Below, in pieces: positions 34,288-42,960 of a stretch of 64,000 bases of DNA; position 1 is the stretch's first letter; each line of letters opens with the position of its first letter. The notes under the pieces were generated by a model. That model worked only from the letters and a program-made list of their open reading frames with translations, searched no databases and was not told the origin of the DNA. The stretch comes from UBA2377 sp964525935 (GTDB lineage: Bacteria; Verrucomicrobiota; Verrucomicrobiia; Opitutales; Opitutaceae). Where the stretch lies: positions 248,001 through 312,000 of the forward strand of contig CAZGJZ010000005.1 of NCBI GenBank assembly GCA_964525935.1, in the 5' to 3' direction. A program made the position numbers and the translations under genes.

Positions 34288-34833
34288 ATGCCGCGAACTT
34301 CGTCCCACGCTGACCCGGTGACTTTCAGCGCCCCCATGGGCACGCGTGTGCGTGTGATTACGGGGCTCAGCTTCGGGCTGATCGCCGCGTTTGTCGCCTT
34401 CAATGTCCTGCTCGCCCGCGAAATGCGGGCGCCGCCGCGCCAGTTCTGGCCGATGGTGCTCGCGCCGTGCCTCGGGCTCGCCGTGGTGATTCCCGTCATC
34501 CTGCACGCCCGCGTGCACGGTTACGGACTCGCGGCCGGCGAACTGCAAGTGCTGCGGCTGGGCCGGATTAATCGCTATGCGCTCGCCGGGCTGGAGTGTG
34601 CCGAATTTGTCCCGCACGCGCTGAAAGGCGCACGCAAGACCTGGGGCAACGATGGCGCGGGCGCCATCACCGGCACCTTTCGCAGCCAGGCGCTGGGAAA
34701 GTTTGAGGTGCTCGTCACCGATCCGGCACGCACCGTCGTGCTGCGCTGGCCCGGCCACAGCCTCGTCGTGTCGCCCGGCGAGCCGGAAAAATTTGCCGGG
34801 GCCGTGCGCGCGGCGGCCGGATTGCGCCACTGA
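34288..34833 (+). CDS. Membrane protein with bacterial PH-like domain
   Basis: The 181-residue protein has two N-terminal helices (VITGLSFGLIAAFVAFNVLLA and MVLAPCLGLAVVIPVILHA) and a beta-rich C-terminal domain (GYGLAAGELQVLRLGRINRYALAGLE, FEVLVTDPARTVVLRWPGHSLVVSPGEPEKF) that matches the layout of bacterial PH domains found on membrane-anchored proteins. Role unknown. The RHH-coding segment and hybrid kinase frame follow immediately. Confidence 0.65.
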   Translation: MPRTSSHADPVTFSAPMGTRVRVITGLSFGLIAAFVAFNVLLAREMRAPPRQFWPMVLAPCLGLAVVIPVILHARVHGYGLAAGELQVLRLGRINRYALAGLECAEFVPHALKGARKTWGNDGAGAITGTFRSQALGKFEVLVTDPARTVVLRWPGHSLVVSPGEPEKFAGAVRAAAGLRH

Positions 34834-34837
34834 TTTT

Positions 34838-35101
34838 ATACCCGCCGAAGACCGCAAAACCTTTCTCCTGCGCATCGACCCCGAACTCTCGGCCGACCGG
34901 GAACGCTGGGCGGCGGACGAGTTGCGCAGTGTCAACGGCCAGGTCGAATACGTGCTGCGCCAGGCGGTCCAGGGACGCAGAAAAGCGGCCGACGGGCGCA
35001 AAGCCGGCGAGTGGCGGGGCTCCGGCGCGGACGCGAGGGGATTGGAGATTGCGTGGGGCGCGGCGCACGGATTTGCTGCGCGCAACCCATTGACCCTAAG
35101 C
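34838..35101 (+). other. Ribbon-helix-helix coding segment without canonical start, in frame with kinase
   Basis: This frame encodes PAEDRKTFLLRIDPEL followed by RWAADELRSVNGQVEYVLRQAVQGRRK, a clear Arc/HicB-type ribbon-helix-helix domain of about 45 residues. No ATG, GTG or TTG opens it; the codon where Met would be expected is ATA at 34838, directly after the PH-gene stop. It also has no stop of its own and runs without interruption into the hybrid kinase at 35102. It could use an ATA start, have lost its start, or form the N-terminus of a longer kinase. The frame is open back to ATG 34652, inside the PH gene. Confidence 0.55.
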
Positions 35102-37684
35102 ATGCGCGCCCGCCTGTATAAATTCCGAGTTCCCCTGGCGATCATGGGTGCGCTCCTGGCCGGGTTGCTTGCCGGCCACTGGGGTTACAACGACCGGCGC
35201 GACAGCCTGCTCGCCGAGCTGGCGCACAATGCGGAGCGTAGCGCGGCGGCCTTTGGCGCCGATGAACTCAAGCCGCTCACGGGCACCGCGGCCGACCGCG
35301 ACACCCCGGGCTACGCCACGATCAAGCGCCGGTTGATGCGCTTTCACCTCGTCGATCCGCGGGTGCGGTTCGCTTATATCTTCCGGCATCAGCCCGGGCA
35401 AAAGCGCGTGGTGTTTCTCGCCGATTCCGAGCCGGAGAATTCCCCGCAAATCTCGCAGCCCGGCGATGTGTATGAGGAGGCGGCCCATTCACCCGGCCTG
35501 CAGGAAATTCTGCGCACCGGGCGGCCCGCCACCGAAGGACCGTTGAAGGATGAGTTTGGGACGTGGGTGACCGGCTACGCCCTGGTGTCGGACGATGCCG
35601 CCGCCGGCCGCGAAGTCCTCGGCCTGGATGTCGCCGCGGAGGATTGGTATCGGCTGCTGTTCATGGCCGGCATGGAACGCACCTTCTACGTCTGGCTCCT
35701 GCTGGGCCTGCCGCTGGCCGGCTATGTAATCATGCGCCGCCAGATCCAGCAGCAGGAGGTGATTCGCAATCTCTCCGAGGCGATGGAGCAGAGCCACTCC
35801 GCCGTGATGATCATCGATCTGCAAAGCCGCGTGGAATACATCAACGCCGGCCTCTGCCTGCAGATGGGTTATTCCCGCCGCGAGGTCGTGGGCCGGCCGT
35901 GGCGCGATTATCAGTCGCCGCGCCTGTCACCCGAGATGGCGGCGGAAATGGTCTCAACCGTGCGCGCCGGCATCACGTGGAGCGGGGAATGGATGAACCT
36001 GCGCAAGGACGGGAAATTCTATCCCGTGCGCTGCGCCGTGACCCCGGTGAAACGCCGCACCGGTGAACTGGCGTGCTTCGTGGCCGTGTTCGACGACATG
36101 ACCGACGTGAAGCGCAACGAGACCATGCTGCGCGAGGCGCTCGACCGCGCCGAGGCCGGCGACCGCGCCAAGAGCCAGTTCCTCGCCACGATGAGCCACG
36201 AGGTGCGCACGCCGCTCAACGGCATCGTCGGCTTCACCAATCTCCTGCTCGAGACGCCGCTCAATCCCGAGCAGCGCGAATACATGCAGACCATCCGCAT
36301 GAGCGGCGAGGCGCTGATCCAGCTCACGAGCGACATCCTCGACTTTGCCCGCATCGAGTCCGGCAAGCTCAAGCTCGACCCGCAGCCGTGCGACCCGCGC
36401 GAGTGCCTCGAGGATGCGCTCGACCTGTTTGCGACCCGCGCGGCCGAGAAAAAACTCGAGCTGCTGCACTGGGTGACGGACAGCGTGCCGCCGGCCGTGC
36501 TCGTGGATGCCGGCCGCCTCCGCCAGGTGCTGATCAACCTGATCAACAACGGCGTGAAATTCACCGAGGCCGGTGAAGTCGAGGTCACGCTTGACGCCCG
36601 GCGGCTCAAGGCCGAAGCCGGCCGCACGGAGGCCGAGTGGGAGCTGCAATTTACCGTGCGCGACACCGGGCTGGGCATCGCCGCCGAGCAACAGGGCAAG
36701 CTCTTCAAGCCGTTCAGCCAGTTGGAAAATTCCACCACGCGCCGCTACGGCGGCACCGGCCTCGGCCTCGCCATCAGCCGCAACCTCGTCCAGCTCATGG
36801 GCGGGCAGATCACGCTCGCGAGCGAGCCCGGCGTGGGCTCGACCTTCACGTTCACCGTGCGCGCGCCCGAGGTAAAAAACGAAGTGGAAAAACCGCCGCC
36901 ACCCAGCATCGCCGGCGTGCGCCTCGCCATCGCCGGGGAAGCGTCCCCGCTGCGCCAGGAACTCGTGCGCCTCGCCACGCGCTGGGGTGCGCTCGTCACC
37001 GAGGCGACCGCCGACCAGTTGCCCGGCCTGGCGTGGGATATCGCGCTCATGGATGTGGACCTCGCGATGGCGGCGGAGCTGAGCCACCAGACCGAGCCGC
37101 GACCGGGGCTGCCGCCCGACCGGATCATCGGCCTCGTGCCGCTGGTGCTGAACGCCACCACCCGCGCGGCGCTGCGCCCGCATTTCCGCCTGCTCGTCAA
37201 CAAGCCCGTGCACCACGACGCGTTGCGCTCGTTGCTTGCGGGACCGGTGGGCACGCGCGGTGCCTCGATCGTGCCCTTTGCCAAGACCAGCGTGTTCGAT
37301 CTCCGCGTGCTGCTGGTGGAGGATAATCCCGTCAACCAGCGCCTCATGCAGCGCGTGCTGGCCAACCTCGGTTGCCGCTGGACGCTCGCCGACAACGGCC
37401 GCATCGGCGTCGATGAACTCGCCCGCAACGATTACGACATCGTGCTGATGGACCTGCACATGCCGGAGATGGATGGCCTCGAGGCGATCACGCACATCCG
37501 CAATGGTTTGGCCCGTGACGCCATGCGCAACGTCTGGATCGCCGCGTTGACGGCGGACGCCCGCACCGACCAGCGCGACCGCGTGCTGGCCGCCGGCGCC
37601 AACGATTACCTCACGAAACCGATCAAGCAGGCCGAGCTGAGCAAGATGCTCGAGCGTTTCCTGGCGCAGCGAAATCAGAGTTGA
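35102..37684 (+). CDS. Membrane hybrid histidine kinase with two receivers
   Basis: The 860-residue protein has a helix at about 10-28 (VPLAIMGALLAGLLAGHWG), a periplasmic sensor at 30-185 of the type RVRFAYIFRHQPGQKRVVF, a second helix at 195-215, PAS at 225-345 (SHSAVMIIDLQSRVEYIN), HisKA at 355-425 (FLATMSHEVRTPLNGIVGF), HATPase_c at 470-590 (DTGLGIAAEQ, GTGLGLAISRNLVQLMGG), a degenerate receiver at 600-720 and a canonical receiver at 735-855 (RVLLVEDNPVNQ, IVLMDLHMPEMDG, NDYLTKPIKQAEL). Layout resembles BarA/GacS-like kinases. ATG 35102 begins at the first membrane helix; in-frame sequence upstream encodes an RHH domain. Confidence 0.85.
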   Translation: MRARLYKFRVPLAIMGALLAGLLAGHWGYNDRRDSLLAELAHNAERSAAAFGADELKPLTGTAADRDTPGYATIKRRLMRFHLVDPRVRFAYIFRHQPGQKRVVFLADSEPENSPQISQPGDVYEEAAHSPGLQEILRTGRPATEGPLKDEFGTWVTGYALVSDDAAAGREVLGLDVAAEDWYRLLFMAGMERTFYVWLLLGLPLAGYVIMRRQIQQQEVIRNLSEAMEQSHSAVMIIDLQSRVEYINAGLCLQMGYSRREVVGRPWRDYQSPRLSPEMAAEMVSTVRAGITWSGEWMNLRKDGKFYPVRCAVTPVKRRTGELACFVAVFDDMTDVKRNETMLREALDRAEAGDRAKSQFLATMSHEVRTPLNGIVGFTNLLLETPLNPEQREYMQTIRMSGEALIQLTSDILDFARIESGKLKLDPQPCDPRECLEDALDLFATRAAEKKLELLHWVTDSVPPAVLVDAGRLRQVLINLINNGVKFTEAGEVEVTLDARRLKAEAGRTEAEWELQFTVRDTGLGIAAEQQGKLFKPFSQLENSTTRRYGGTGLGLAISRNLVQLMGGQITLASEPGVGSTFTFTVRAPEVKNEVEKPPPPSIAGVRLAIAGEASPLRQELVRLATRWGALVTEATADQLPGLAWDIALMDVDLAMAAELSHQTEPRPGLPPDRIIGLVPLVLNATTRAALRPHFRLLVNKPVHHDALRSLLAGPVGTRGASIVPFAKTSVFDLRVLLVEDNPVNQRLMQRVLANLGCRWTLADNGRIGVDELARNDYDIVLMDLHMPEMDGLEAITHIRNGLARDAMRNVWIAALTADARTDQRDRVLAAGANDYLTKPIKQAELSKMLERFLAQRNQS

Positions 37685-37743
37685 GCGGAGGTCGGACGTT
37701 TCAGCGGTCGCGCCCTACCTTTCAATCCCCGGTCATTGGGTGG

Positions 37744-39228
37744 CTAAACGCCCAGCGCCTCGTCGATCTGCTTGCAGGCGAGCTTGAGCACTTGGAGGCG
37801 GGCGTGGCGCTTGTTGTTGGCGGCCACGAGGTGCCACGGCGCTTGCGGCTGGTCGGTGAGCGAAAGCATGTCGCCGACAGCGATTTCGTAGGCGGTCCAT
37901 TTGCGGCGGTTGCGCCAGTCCTCGGCGTTGATCTTGTGGCGCTTGTATTCCGTTTCCTCGCGATGGCGGAAACGGCGCAACTGCTCGTCCTTGCTGATGT
38001 GCAGCCAGAATTTCACGACGATGGTGCCGTGCTCGGCGAGCTGGGCCTCGAAATCGTTGAGTTCATCGTAGGCGCGGCGCCATTCGTCGTCGCGCGCGAA
38101 GCCCTCGAGCCGCTCGACCAGGACGCGGCCATACCACGAACGGTCGTAGATCGTCACCATGCCGGCGCGCGGAACGTGCCGCCAGAAACGCCACAGGTAG
38201 TGATGCGATTTTTCCTCGTCGGTGGGTTTGGAGACCGGGATGACGCGGCAATCGCGGGCATCGATCGCGCTGGTGAGCCGGCGGATGGCGCCGCCCTTGC
38301 CGGCGGCGTCCCAGCCCTCGAAGACAAACACGATGGAGCGGTGCCGTTCCGCGGCGAGGCGCACACTGCGGTTCAGGCGGCCGAGCCATTTGTCGCGCTT
38401 TTCCTCGTAGTCCTCGGTGGAGAGTTTCTGGTCGAGCGGCAGCGCGGTGAGCCGTGCGCGGCCGGCGGGGCGCAGCGGCTGCACGCGGGCGGGCTTGGAT
38501 GAGACGGGGATTTTTTTGAGCGCCCGTTGATGCGTGCGAAATTTCGCCAGCAACAAATCGGCGACGGCGAGGTCGCGCGCCCGCTCGTCGGTCGCGTCGA
38601 TGATGGTCCACGCGGCGCCCGGCTGGTGCGTGGCCTCCTTCATCTTCGTGGCGAGCTGGGCGAGGCGATCGTAGCGCCGGTGGCTTTCCCAGTCGCGCGG
38701 GGTCACGCGCCAGGCGGTGCGTTCGTCCTTTTCGAGTTCGTGCAACCGTTCGCCTTGGTCGGCCTTGGACAGCTGCAGCCAGCATTTCACGATGAGCGCG
38801 CCATCGGCGACGAGCGTGCGTTCGAAATGCGCGATGCGGTCGAGGGTGTGCCGGAAGGAAGGGGCCTTGGCGCCGGCGGCCGCGGCCTCGCGCATCGCCT
38901 CGCTATACCACGAGCCGGCGTAGACCCCGATGCGGCCGCGCGGCGGCAGGTTGCGCCAATAGCGCCACATCGGCGGGCGTTCGCGCTCCTCATCGGTGGG
39001 CGGACGGAAGGCAAAAACCTCGACGCCACGCGGGTCGAGCCAGCCGCAGAGCGTGTTGACGACGTCGCCCTTGCCGGAGGCGCCGACGCCGGCGACGACC
39101 AGCAGGATGGGGCAGGGGGTTTCCTGCAGCGCGACCTGCAACTGCACGAGCTGTTCCCGCAGCCGCGGAATGCGGGCTTCGTAATCCTTGCGTGAGACCT
39201 TGGTGCGTTCCGCCGCGCGTTTCGCCAT
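37744..39228 (-). CDS. pap: Polyphosphate:AMP phosphotransferase, PPK2 class II
   Basis: The 494-residue protein has two tandem PPK2 domains. The N-terminal one has VVAGVGASGKGDVVNTL and GVYAGSWYSEA; the C-terminal one has the fuller motif set FVFEGWDAAGKGGAIRRL, VIPVSKPTDEEKSHHYLWRFWRHVP, GMVTIYDRSWYGRVLVERLEGF and VVKFWLHISKDEQLRRF. Length and two-domain layout match the Pseudomonas and Acinetobacter polyphosphate:AMP phosphotransferases, which make ADP from AMP and polyphosphate. In that class the C-terminal domain is the active one and the N-terminal domain is partly degenerate, which agrees with the motifs here. No ppk or ppx gene is adjacent. Confidence 0.9.
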   Translation of the reverse strand: MAKRAAERTKVSRKDYEARIPRLREQLVQLQVALQETPCPILLVVAGVGASGKGDVVNTLCGWLDPRGVEVFAFRPPTDEERERPPMWRYWRNLPPRGRIGVYAGSWYSEAMREAAAAGAKAPSFRHTLDRIAHFERTLVADGALIVKCWLQLSKADQGERLHELEKDERTAWRVTPRDWESHRRYDRLAQLATKMKEATHQPGAAWTIIDATDERARDLAVADLLLAKFRTHQRALKKIPVSSKPARVQPLRPAGRARLTALPLDQKLSTEDYEEKRDKWLGRLNRSVRLAAERHRSIVFVFEGWDAAGKGGAIRRLTSAIDARDCRVIPVSKPTDEEKSHHYLWRFWRHVPRAGMVTIYDRSWYGRVLVERLEGFARDDEWRRAYDELNDFEAQLAEHGTIVVKFWLHISKDEQLRRFRHREETEYKRHKINAEDWRNRRKWTAYEIAVGDMLSLTDQPQAPWHLVAANNKRHARLQVLKLACKQIDEALGV

Positions 39229-39494
39229 GCGGATTTAGGAGTGGCGGCCGCGGCCGCGGTTGTCGAGCCGGGCTTCGGGCCGTCACGGATTCGTCACGGG
39301 GGATGCGTGGTTGGAAGCTGAGAGCTGAGGGCTGAGAGGATCGATCCACGGGCCGGAAGATGGCACGGAAGGCCGAAGCGAGCGTGGGGGCGGCGATTTT
39401 CTCTCAACCTTGAACCTTCAACTCGCGGCGCAGGCCGCGCTGGCGCCAATTCGCTTGCGGCGGTGGGGAGCGAAGGCACGCTCCGCGCTTTGCC

Positions 39495-40490
39495 GTGAAC
39501 CCCGCCCCGCATTCCCAGCGCACGCAGGCCATTATGTGGCTGCTCCTCGCGAATTTCTTCTGGGGTGTGAGCTTTCCGGTCGTGAAATCGCTGGCGCTGT
39601 TGCACGAGCGGTTGATGCCGGGGGCGGGCTCCTGGTTTTCGGCGATCTACACGGTGACGCCGCGCTTCCTGCTCGCGACGGTGGTGCTGGTGGCCTGGCA
39701 GTGGCGCAACCTGGTCACGGTCACGCGCGGCGAACTGGTGCAGGGCGTGGCGATCGGGCTCTTCGCCTCGGTGGGCATGCTGCTGCAAACGGACGGGCTG
39801 CACTACACGGCGGCGTCCACCTCGGCATTCCTCACGCAATTTTATGCGATCCTGATCCCGATTTATGTCGCGGTGCGCGCGCGGCGGAACCCCGGCGGTC
39901 GCGTGTGGCTGAGCAGTGCGCTCGTGCTCGTGGGCGTGGCGTTGCTCGGACACTTCAACTGGCGCACGCTGCATTTTGGCCGCGGCGAATGGGAAACGCT
40001 GATCGCGTCGTGCTTTTTCATGGGGCAGATTCTGTGGCTGGAGAAAAAGCAATTCGCCGCCAACCGCCCCGGCATGATCACGCTCGTCATGTGCGGCACG
40101 CTGACGGTGATTTTCTGCACGCTGGCGCTGGTGACGGCGCCGAATATGGCGGCGCTCATCACACCGTGGACCTCGCCCGGATGGCTGGGGTTCATCGCGA
40201 TCCTGACGGCGTTCTGCACGCTCGGCGCGTTCATTCTCATGAATACCTGGCAGCCCAAGATCACGGCGACGGAGGCCGGCCTCATTTACTGCGTGGAGCC
40301 GATCTTCGGATCGGTGATGGCGCTGTTTTTGCCGGCGATGTTTTCGGTCTGGGCGAGTCTTAACTACGCCAATGAAACGGCGACATGGACGCTGCTCGTG
40401 GGCGGCGGGCTGATTACGCTCGCGAATGTCCTCATCCAACTGCGCCCGGCGCAGCAACTGGAACAGGTGGAGGCGCAGGCCAAATTATGA
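39495..40490 (+). CDS. EamA/DMT-family transporter, tandem copy 1
   Basis: The 331-residue protein with a GTG start has ten transmembrane helices arranged as two EamA halves: MWLLLANFFWGVSFPVVKSL, TPRFLLATVVLVAWQW, GLHYTAASTSAFLTQFYAILIPI and VWLSSALVLVGVALLG in the first half, and MNTWQPKITATEAGLIYCVEPIFGSVMAL in the second. It is the first of three tandem paralogues. Substrates of this family are usually amino acids, purines or other metabolites exported from the cell; none is predictable here. It overlaps the next copy by 4 bp. Confidence 0.88.
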   Translation: MNPAPHSQRTQAIMWLLLANFFWGVSFPVVKSLALLHERLMPGAGSWFSAIYTVTPRFLLATVVLVAWQWRNLVTVTRGELVQGVAIGLFASVGMLLQTDGLHYTAASTSAFLTQFYAILIPIYVAVRARRNPGGRVWLSSALVLVGVALLGHFNWRTLHFGRGEWETLIASCFFMGQILWLEKKQFAANRPGMITLVMCGTLTVIFCTLALVTAPNMAALITPWTSPGWLGFIAILTAFCTLGAFILMNTWQPKITATEAGLIYCVEPIFGSVMALFLPAMFSVWASLNYANETATWTLLVGGGLITLANVLIQLRPAQQLEQVEAQAKL

Positions 40491-41455
40491 TGACCCCGGA
40501 GCGGCAGCGTTGGACGGCGACCGGCATGCTGCTGCTCGCCTGTGCGGGCCAGGGCGTGGGTTTCGTGGTCGGCAAGGCCTCGTTGCAAGCGCAGGTGCCG
40601 CTGGTGGCCGGCGAAAGCTCGTGGTTCATCGCCGCGCAGAATCTCGCGCCGCGCTTCATCATCGGCGTGCTGATGCTGATGGCGTTCTACGGCCTGCGCG
40701 TGCTGCAGCTGACGCGACAGGAATGGAAGCAGGCGGGGTTTCTGGCGGTGACATCGCTGGCGGGTTGCCTGTTTCAGGTGGACGGGATGCAACGCACGTC
40801 GGCGTCGGTCGCGGCGTTTATCACGCAATTTTACGTCGTGCTGATCCCGTGCTGGGCGGCGCTGCTGCAACGCCGCCGGCCGCGCGCGGTGGAATTCGTG
40901 GCGGTGGCGCTGGTCTTGGTCGGCATGGCGGTGCTGGCCGGGATCGACTGGCGGACGCTGAGCATCGGCAGCGGCGAACTCGCGGTGATGACGGGCGCGG
41001 TGTTTTTCTCGTTCATGCTTTTTTCGATCAACTGGCCGGGATTTGCGGCCAACCGCCCGGAGCGGGCCACGGCGGGGATGTTTGCGCTCGAGGCGGTCGC
41101 GTTTACGGCGCTGTGCCCGATCCTGCAGCAGTCGCCGGGTGCCACGCTCGCGCCGCTGCACTCGGTCGAGTGGCTGTGGCTCATCACCGCGGCCGCGGTG
41201 ATCGCGTCGGCGGGACCGTTTATCATCGTGACGCGCTGGCAGCGGTTCATGGCGGCGACGGAGGCCGGGTTGATTTACAGCCTCGGGCCGGTGTTCTCGG
41301 CGTTGAGCGGATTGTTTTTGCCGGGGCTCATCGCAGTGTGGGCGCACATCACGTATCCGAACGAAGCCCTGACGGTGTCGCTCGTGGCGGGTGGCCTGCT
41401 CATCTTCGCGGCCAACGCGCTCATCCAACTGAGGCCGGCGGCGAAGGCGGTTTGA
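40487..41455 (+). CDS. EamA/DMT-family transporter, tandem copy 2
   Basis: The 322-residue protein has ten transmembrane helices and shares with copies 1 and 3 the block GESSWFIAAQNLAPRFIIGVL, TSASVAAFITQFYVVLIPCW and MAATEAGLIYSLGPVFSAL. The start is ATG 40487, giving an ATGA overlap with copy 1; a second ATG follows at 40490. Copies 2 and 3 look closer to each other than to copy 1 because both have GESSWF and TRWQRF or NHWQRF. The array suggests tandem duplication followed by divergence, perhaps for different substrates. Confidence 0.88.
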   Translation: MMTPERQRWTATGMLLLACAGQGVGFVVGKASLQAQVPLVAGESSWFIAAQNLAPRFIIGVLMLMAFYGLRVLQLTRQEWKQAGFLAVTSLAGCLFQVDGMQRTSASVAAFITQFYVVLIPCWAALLQRRRPRAVEFVAVALVLVGMAVLAGIDWRTLSIGSGELAVMTGAVFFSFMLFSINWPGFAANRPERATAGMFALEAVAFTALCPILQQSPGATLAPLHSVEWLWLITAAAVIASAGPFIIVTRWQRFMAATEAGLIYSLGPVFSALSGLFLPGLIAVWAHITYPNEALTVSLVAGGLLIFAANALIQLRPAAKAV

Positions 41456-41462
41456 TTTTTAA

Positions 41463-42425
41463 ATGACTCCACGCGCCAAACATTGGACGGCCCTGGCCGT
41501 GCTCGCGCTCGCCACCGCCTCGGCGAGCGGCAGCTTCGTGATCTTCAAGGCGTCGGCCATCGCGCACGAGGCGTTCGCGGTGGGCGAGAGCTCGTGGTTT
41601 CTCACGGCGCACGACCTCGTGCCGCGCTTCCTGCTCGGCGTGCTGGCGCTGCTGGCGATTTACGGGGCGTCGGCGCTGCGCTTGACGCGCACGGAGTGGA
41701 AACAGGCGGCGTTTATGGCGACGACGTCGTTTGCCGGCTGCATGTTTCAACTCGACGGCCTGCAGCGCACGTCGGCGGGGACGACGGCGTTTCTCACGCA
41801 ATTTTATGTGATCCTGATTCCGCTGTGGTGGGCGCTGCTGAAGCGGAAGCGTCCCGGCTGGCCGGTGTTCGCGGCGTGCGCGCTGGTGCTCGTGGGCGTG
41901 GCGGTGCTGGCGCGGATTGATTGGGCGACGTTCCGCGTCGGCCGCGGCGAGGCCGAGGTGTTGATCGGCGCGGTGTTTTTCTCCCTGCTGCTGACGTCGC
42001 TGAGCTGGCCGTCGTTTGCGGCCAACCGGGCCGAGCGCACGTCGGCGGGGATGTTTTTGATCGAGGCGGGACTTTTCGCCGTGGTGAGCGTGGCCGTGTG
42101 CCGCGAGCCGGCGAACCTGCTCGCGCCCTACGCCTCGCCCGGCTGGGTCGGCATTATGCTGACGGCGACGATTTTCGGAACGATCGGGCCGTTTGTGCTG
42201 ATGAACCACTGGCAGCGCTTCGTCACCGCCACCGAGGCCGGCATGCTTTATTGTCTCGGCTCGGTCTTTGCGACGCTGGCGGAGATTGCCATGCCCGGGC
42301 TGATCTCGCGCTGGACGGGAATCGTATACGCGAACCAGCCGGTCACGCTCACCTTGGCGGTGGGTGGCGCATTTATCCTCGGCGCCAACGTGCTGCTGCA
42401 ACTCATGCCGGCGCGAAAAGGTTAA
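41463..42425 (+). CDS. EamA/DMT-family transporter, tandem copy 3
   Basis: The 320-residue protein has the same ten-helix EamA layout: AVLALATASASGSFVIFKAS, GESSWFLTAHDLVPRFLLGVL, TSAGTTAFLTQFYVILIPLWW and HWQRFVTATEAGMLYCLGSVFA. It begins 7 bp after the stop of copy 2, so the three copies are likely one transcript. A long imperfect inverted repeat (42430-42492) begins just after its stop, followed by the palindrome-bracketed HTH gene. Confidence 0.88.
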   Translation: MTPRAKHWTALAVLALATASASGSFVIFKASAIAHEAFAVGESSWFLTAHDLVPRFLLGVLALLAIYGASALRLTRTEWKQAAFMATTSFAGCMFQLDGLQRTSAGTTAFLTQFYVILIPLWWALLKRKRPGWPVFAACALVLVGVAVLARIDWATFRVGRGEAEVLIGAVFFSLLLTSLSWPSFAANRAERTSAGMFLIEAGLFAVVSVAVCREPANLLAPYASPGWVGIMLTATIFGTIGPFVLMNHWQRFVTATEAGMLYCLGSVFATLAEIAMPGLISRWTGIVYANQPVTLTLAVGGAFILGANVLLQLMPARKG

Positions 42426-42429
42426 GAGT

Positions 42430-42492
42430 AACCACGAAGAGCACAAAGATCACTCAGTCCGACTCTTTGTGGTCTTTGTGCTCTTCGCGGTT
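42430..42492. repeat. Imperfect 24-bp inverted repeat (CCACGAAGAGCAC type)
   Basis: Left arm 42430-42453 (AACCACGAAGAGCACAAAGA...) and right arm 42469-42492 match in 22 of 24 positions with a 15-nt loop. Both mismatches are transitions and can pair as G:U in RNA. It follows the EamA array and may act as a terminator or belong to a dispersed intergenic repeat family; the element at 56708 looks related. Confidence 0.65.
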
Positions 42493-42524
42493 CGGCAAAA
42501 ACTGCCGCGCAGCCCCAAACCAGT

Positions 42525-42545
42525 TTGTCACCTATTGGGTGACAA
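42525..42545. promoter_or_regulatory. 21-bp palindromic site, sub-type A, 3' side of HTH gene
   Basis: Arms TTGTCACC and GGTGACAA around TATTG. The symmetry extends outward to 19-bp perfect arms (42514-42532 and 42538-42556, CCCAAACCAG... outermost). It begins 12 bp beyond the stop codon of the HTH gene. Bases 42525-42556 form a direct repeat, one mismatch in 32, with 42940-42971 on the other side of the gene. Confidence 0.8.
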
Positions 42546-42557
42546 ACTGGTTTGGGT

Positions 42558-42911
42558 TTAGCCGGGGTTTGATCCGCGTTGCCGGGCGGCAAGCCAGTCG
42601 AGGAGGAGGAGGGTGCGCTCGGCATCGGGCATGCGGCCGCGACCGTTGAGGTAATCGCTGATGCGCTGGCGTGGGACGCCGATCAGGCGCGCGAGGCGGG
42701 CTTTTTCGCCGCGGCGTTGCAAGAAAGGTTTCGCGGACGCAAGGTAGGCATTCCAGAGCGGAGTATGCGGACCGGGGCGCAACGTGCCGCCGTAGCGCCG
42801 GCGGCTTTTTTCGGCGAGAAACCGGTTGAGCTTAAGGGCGGACTCGCGGGCGACAATGGTCAGTCCGTCCACGATCAACAGGCGATGAGAGGAGAACCGG
42901 GGGGAGTTCAT
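42558..42911 (-). CDS. Small HTH regulator, palindrome-bracketed (copy 1)
   Basis: The 117-residue protein has a variable N-terminal half and a conserved C-terminal half. The latter contains GPHTPLWNAYLASAKPFLQRR, then an XRE/Cro-like HTH (GEKARLARLIGVPRQRISDYL with PRQRISDYLNG as the probable recognition helix) and a closing helix ERTLLLLDWLAAR. About 42 of the last 79 residues are identical to the protein at 46795-47157. The gene sits between 21-bp palindromes at 42525-42545 and 42940-42960, the latter 29 bp upstream of the ATG, where it would suit autoregulation. It separates the EamA array from a fourth EamA gene. Confidence 0.75.
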   Translation of the reverse strand: MNSPRFSSHRLLIVDGLTIVARESALKLNRFLAEKSRRRYGGTLRPGPHTPLWNAYLASAKPFLQRRGEKARLARLIGVPRQRISDYLNGRGRMPDAERTLLLLDWLAARQRGSNPG

Positions 42912-42939
42912 GCGACCAAGCGTAGTCGCACGCCGCCCG

Positions 42940-42960
42940 TTGTCACCTATTAGGTGACAA
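42940..42960. promoter_or_regulatory. 21-bp palindromic site, sub-type A, 5' side of HTH gene
   Basis: Arms TTGTCACC and GGTGACAA around TATTA, 29 bp upstream of the HTH gene's ATG. It also overlaps the stop codon and last residues (QTSLSPNR) of the EamA gene transcribed toward it, so the element supplies that protein's C-terminus. The following ACTGGTTTGGG is shared with the 3' copy. Confidence 0.8.
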
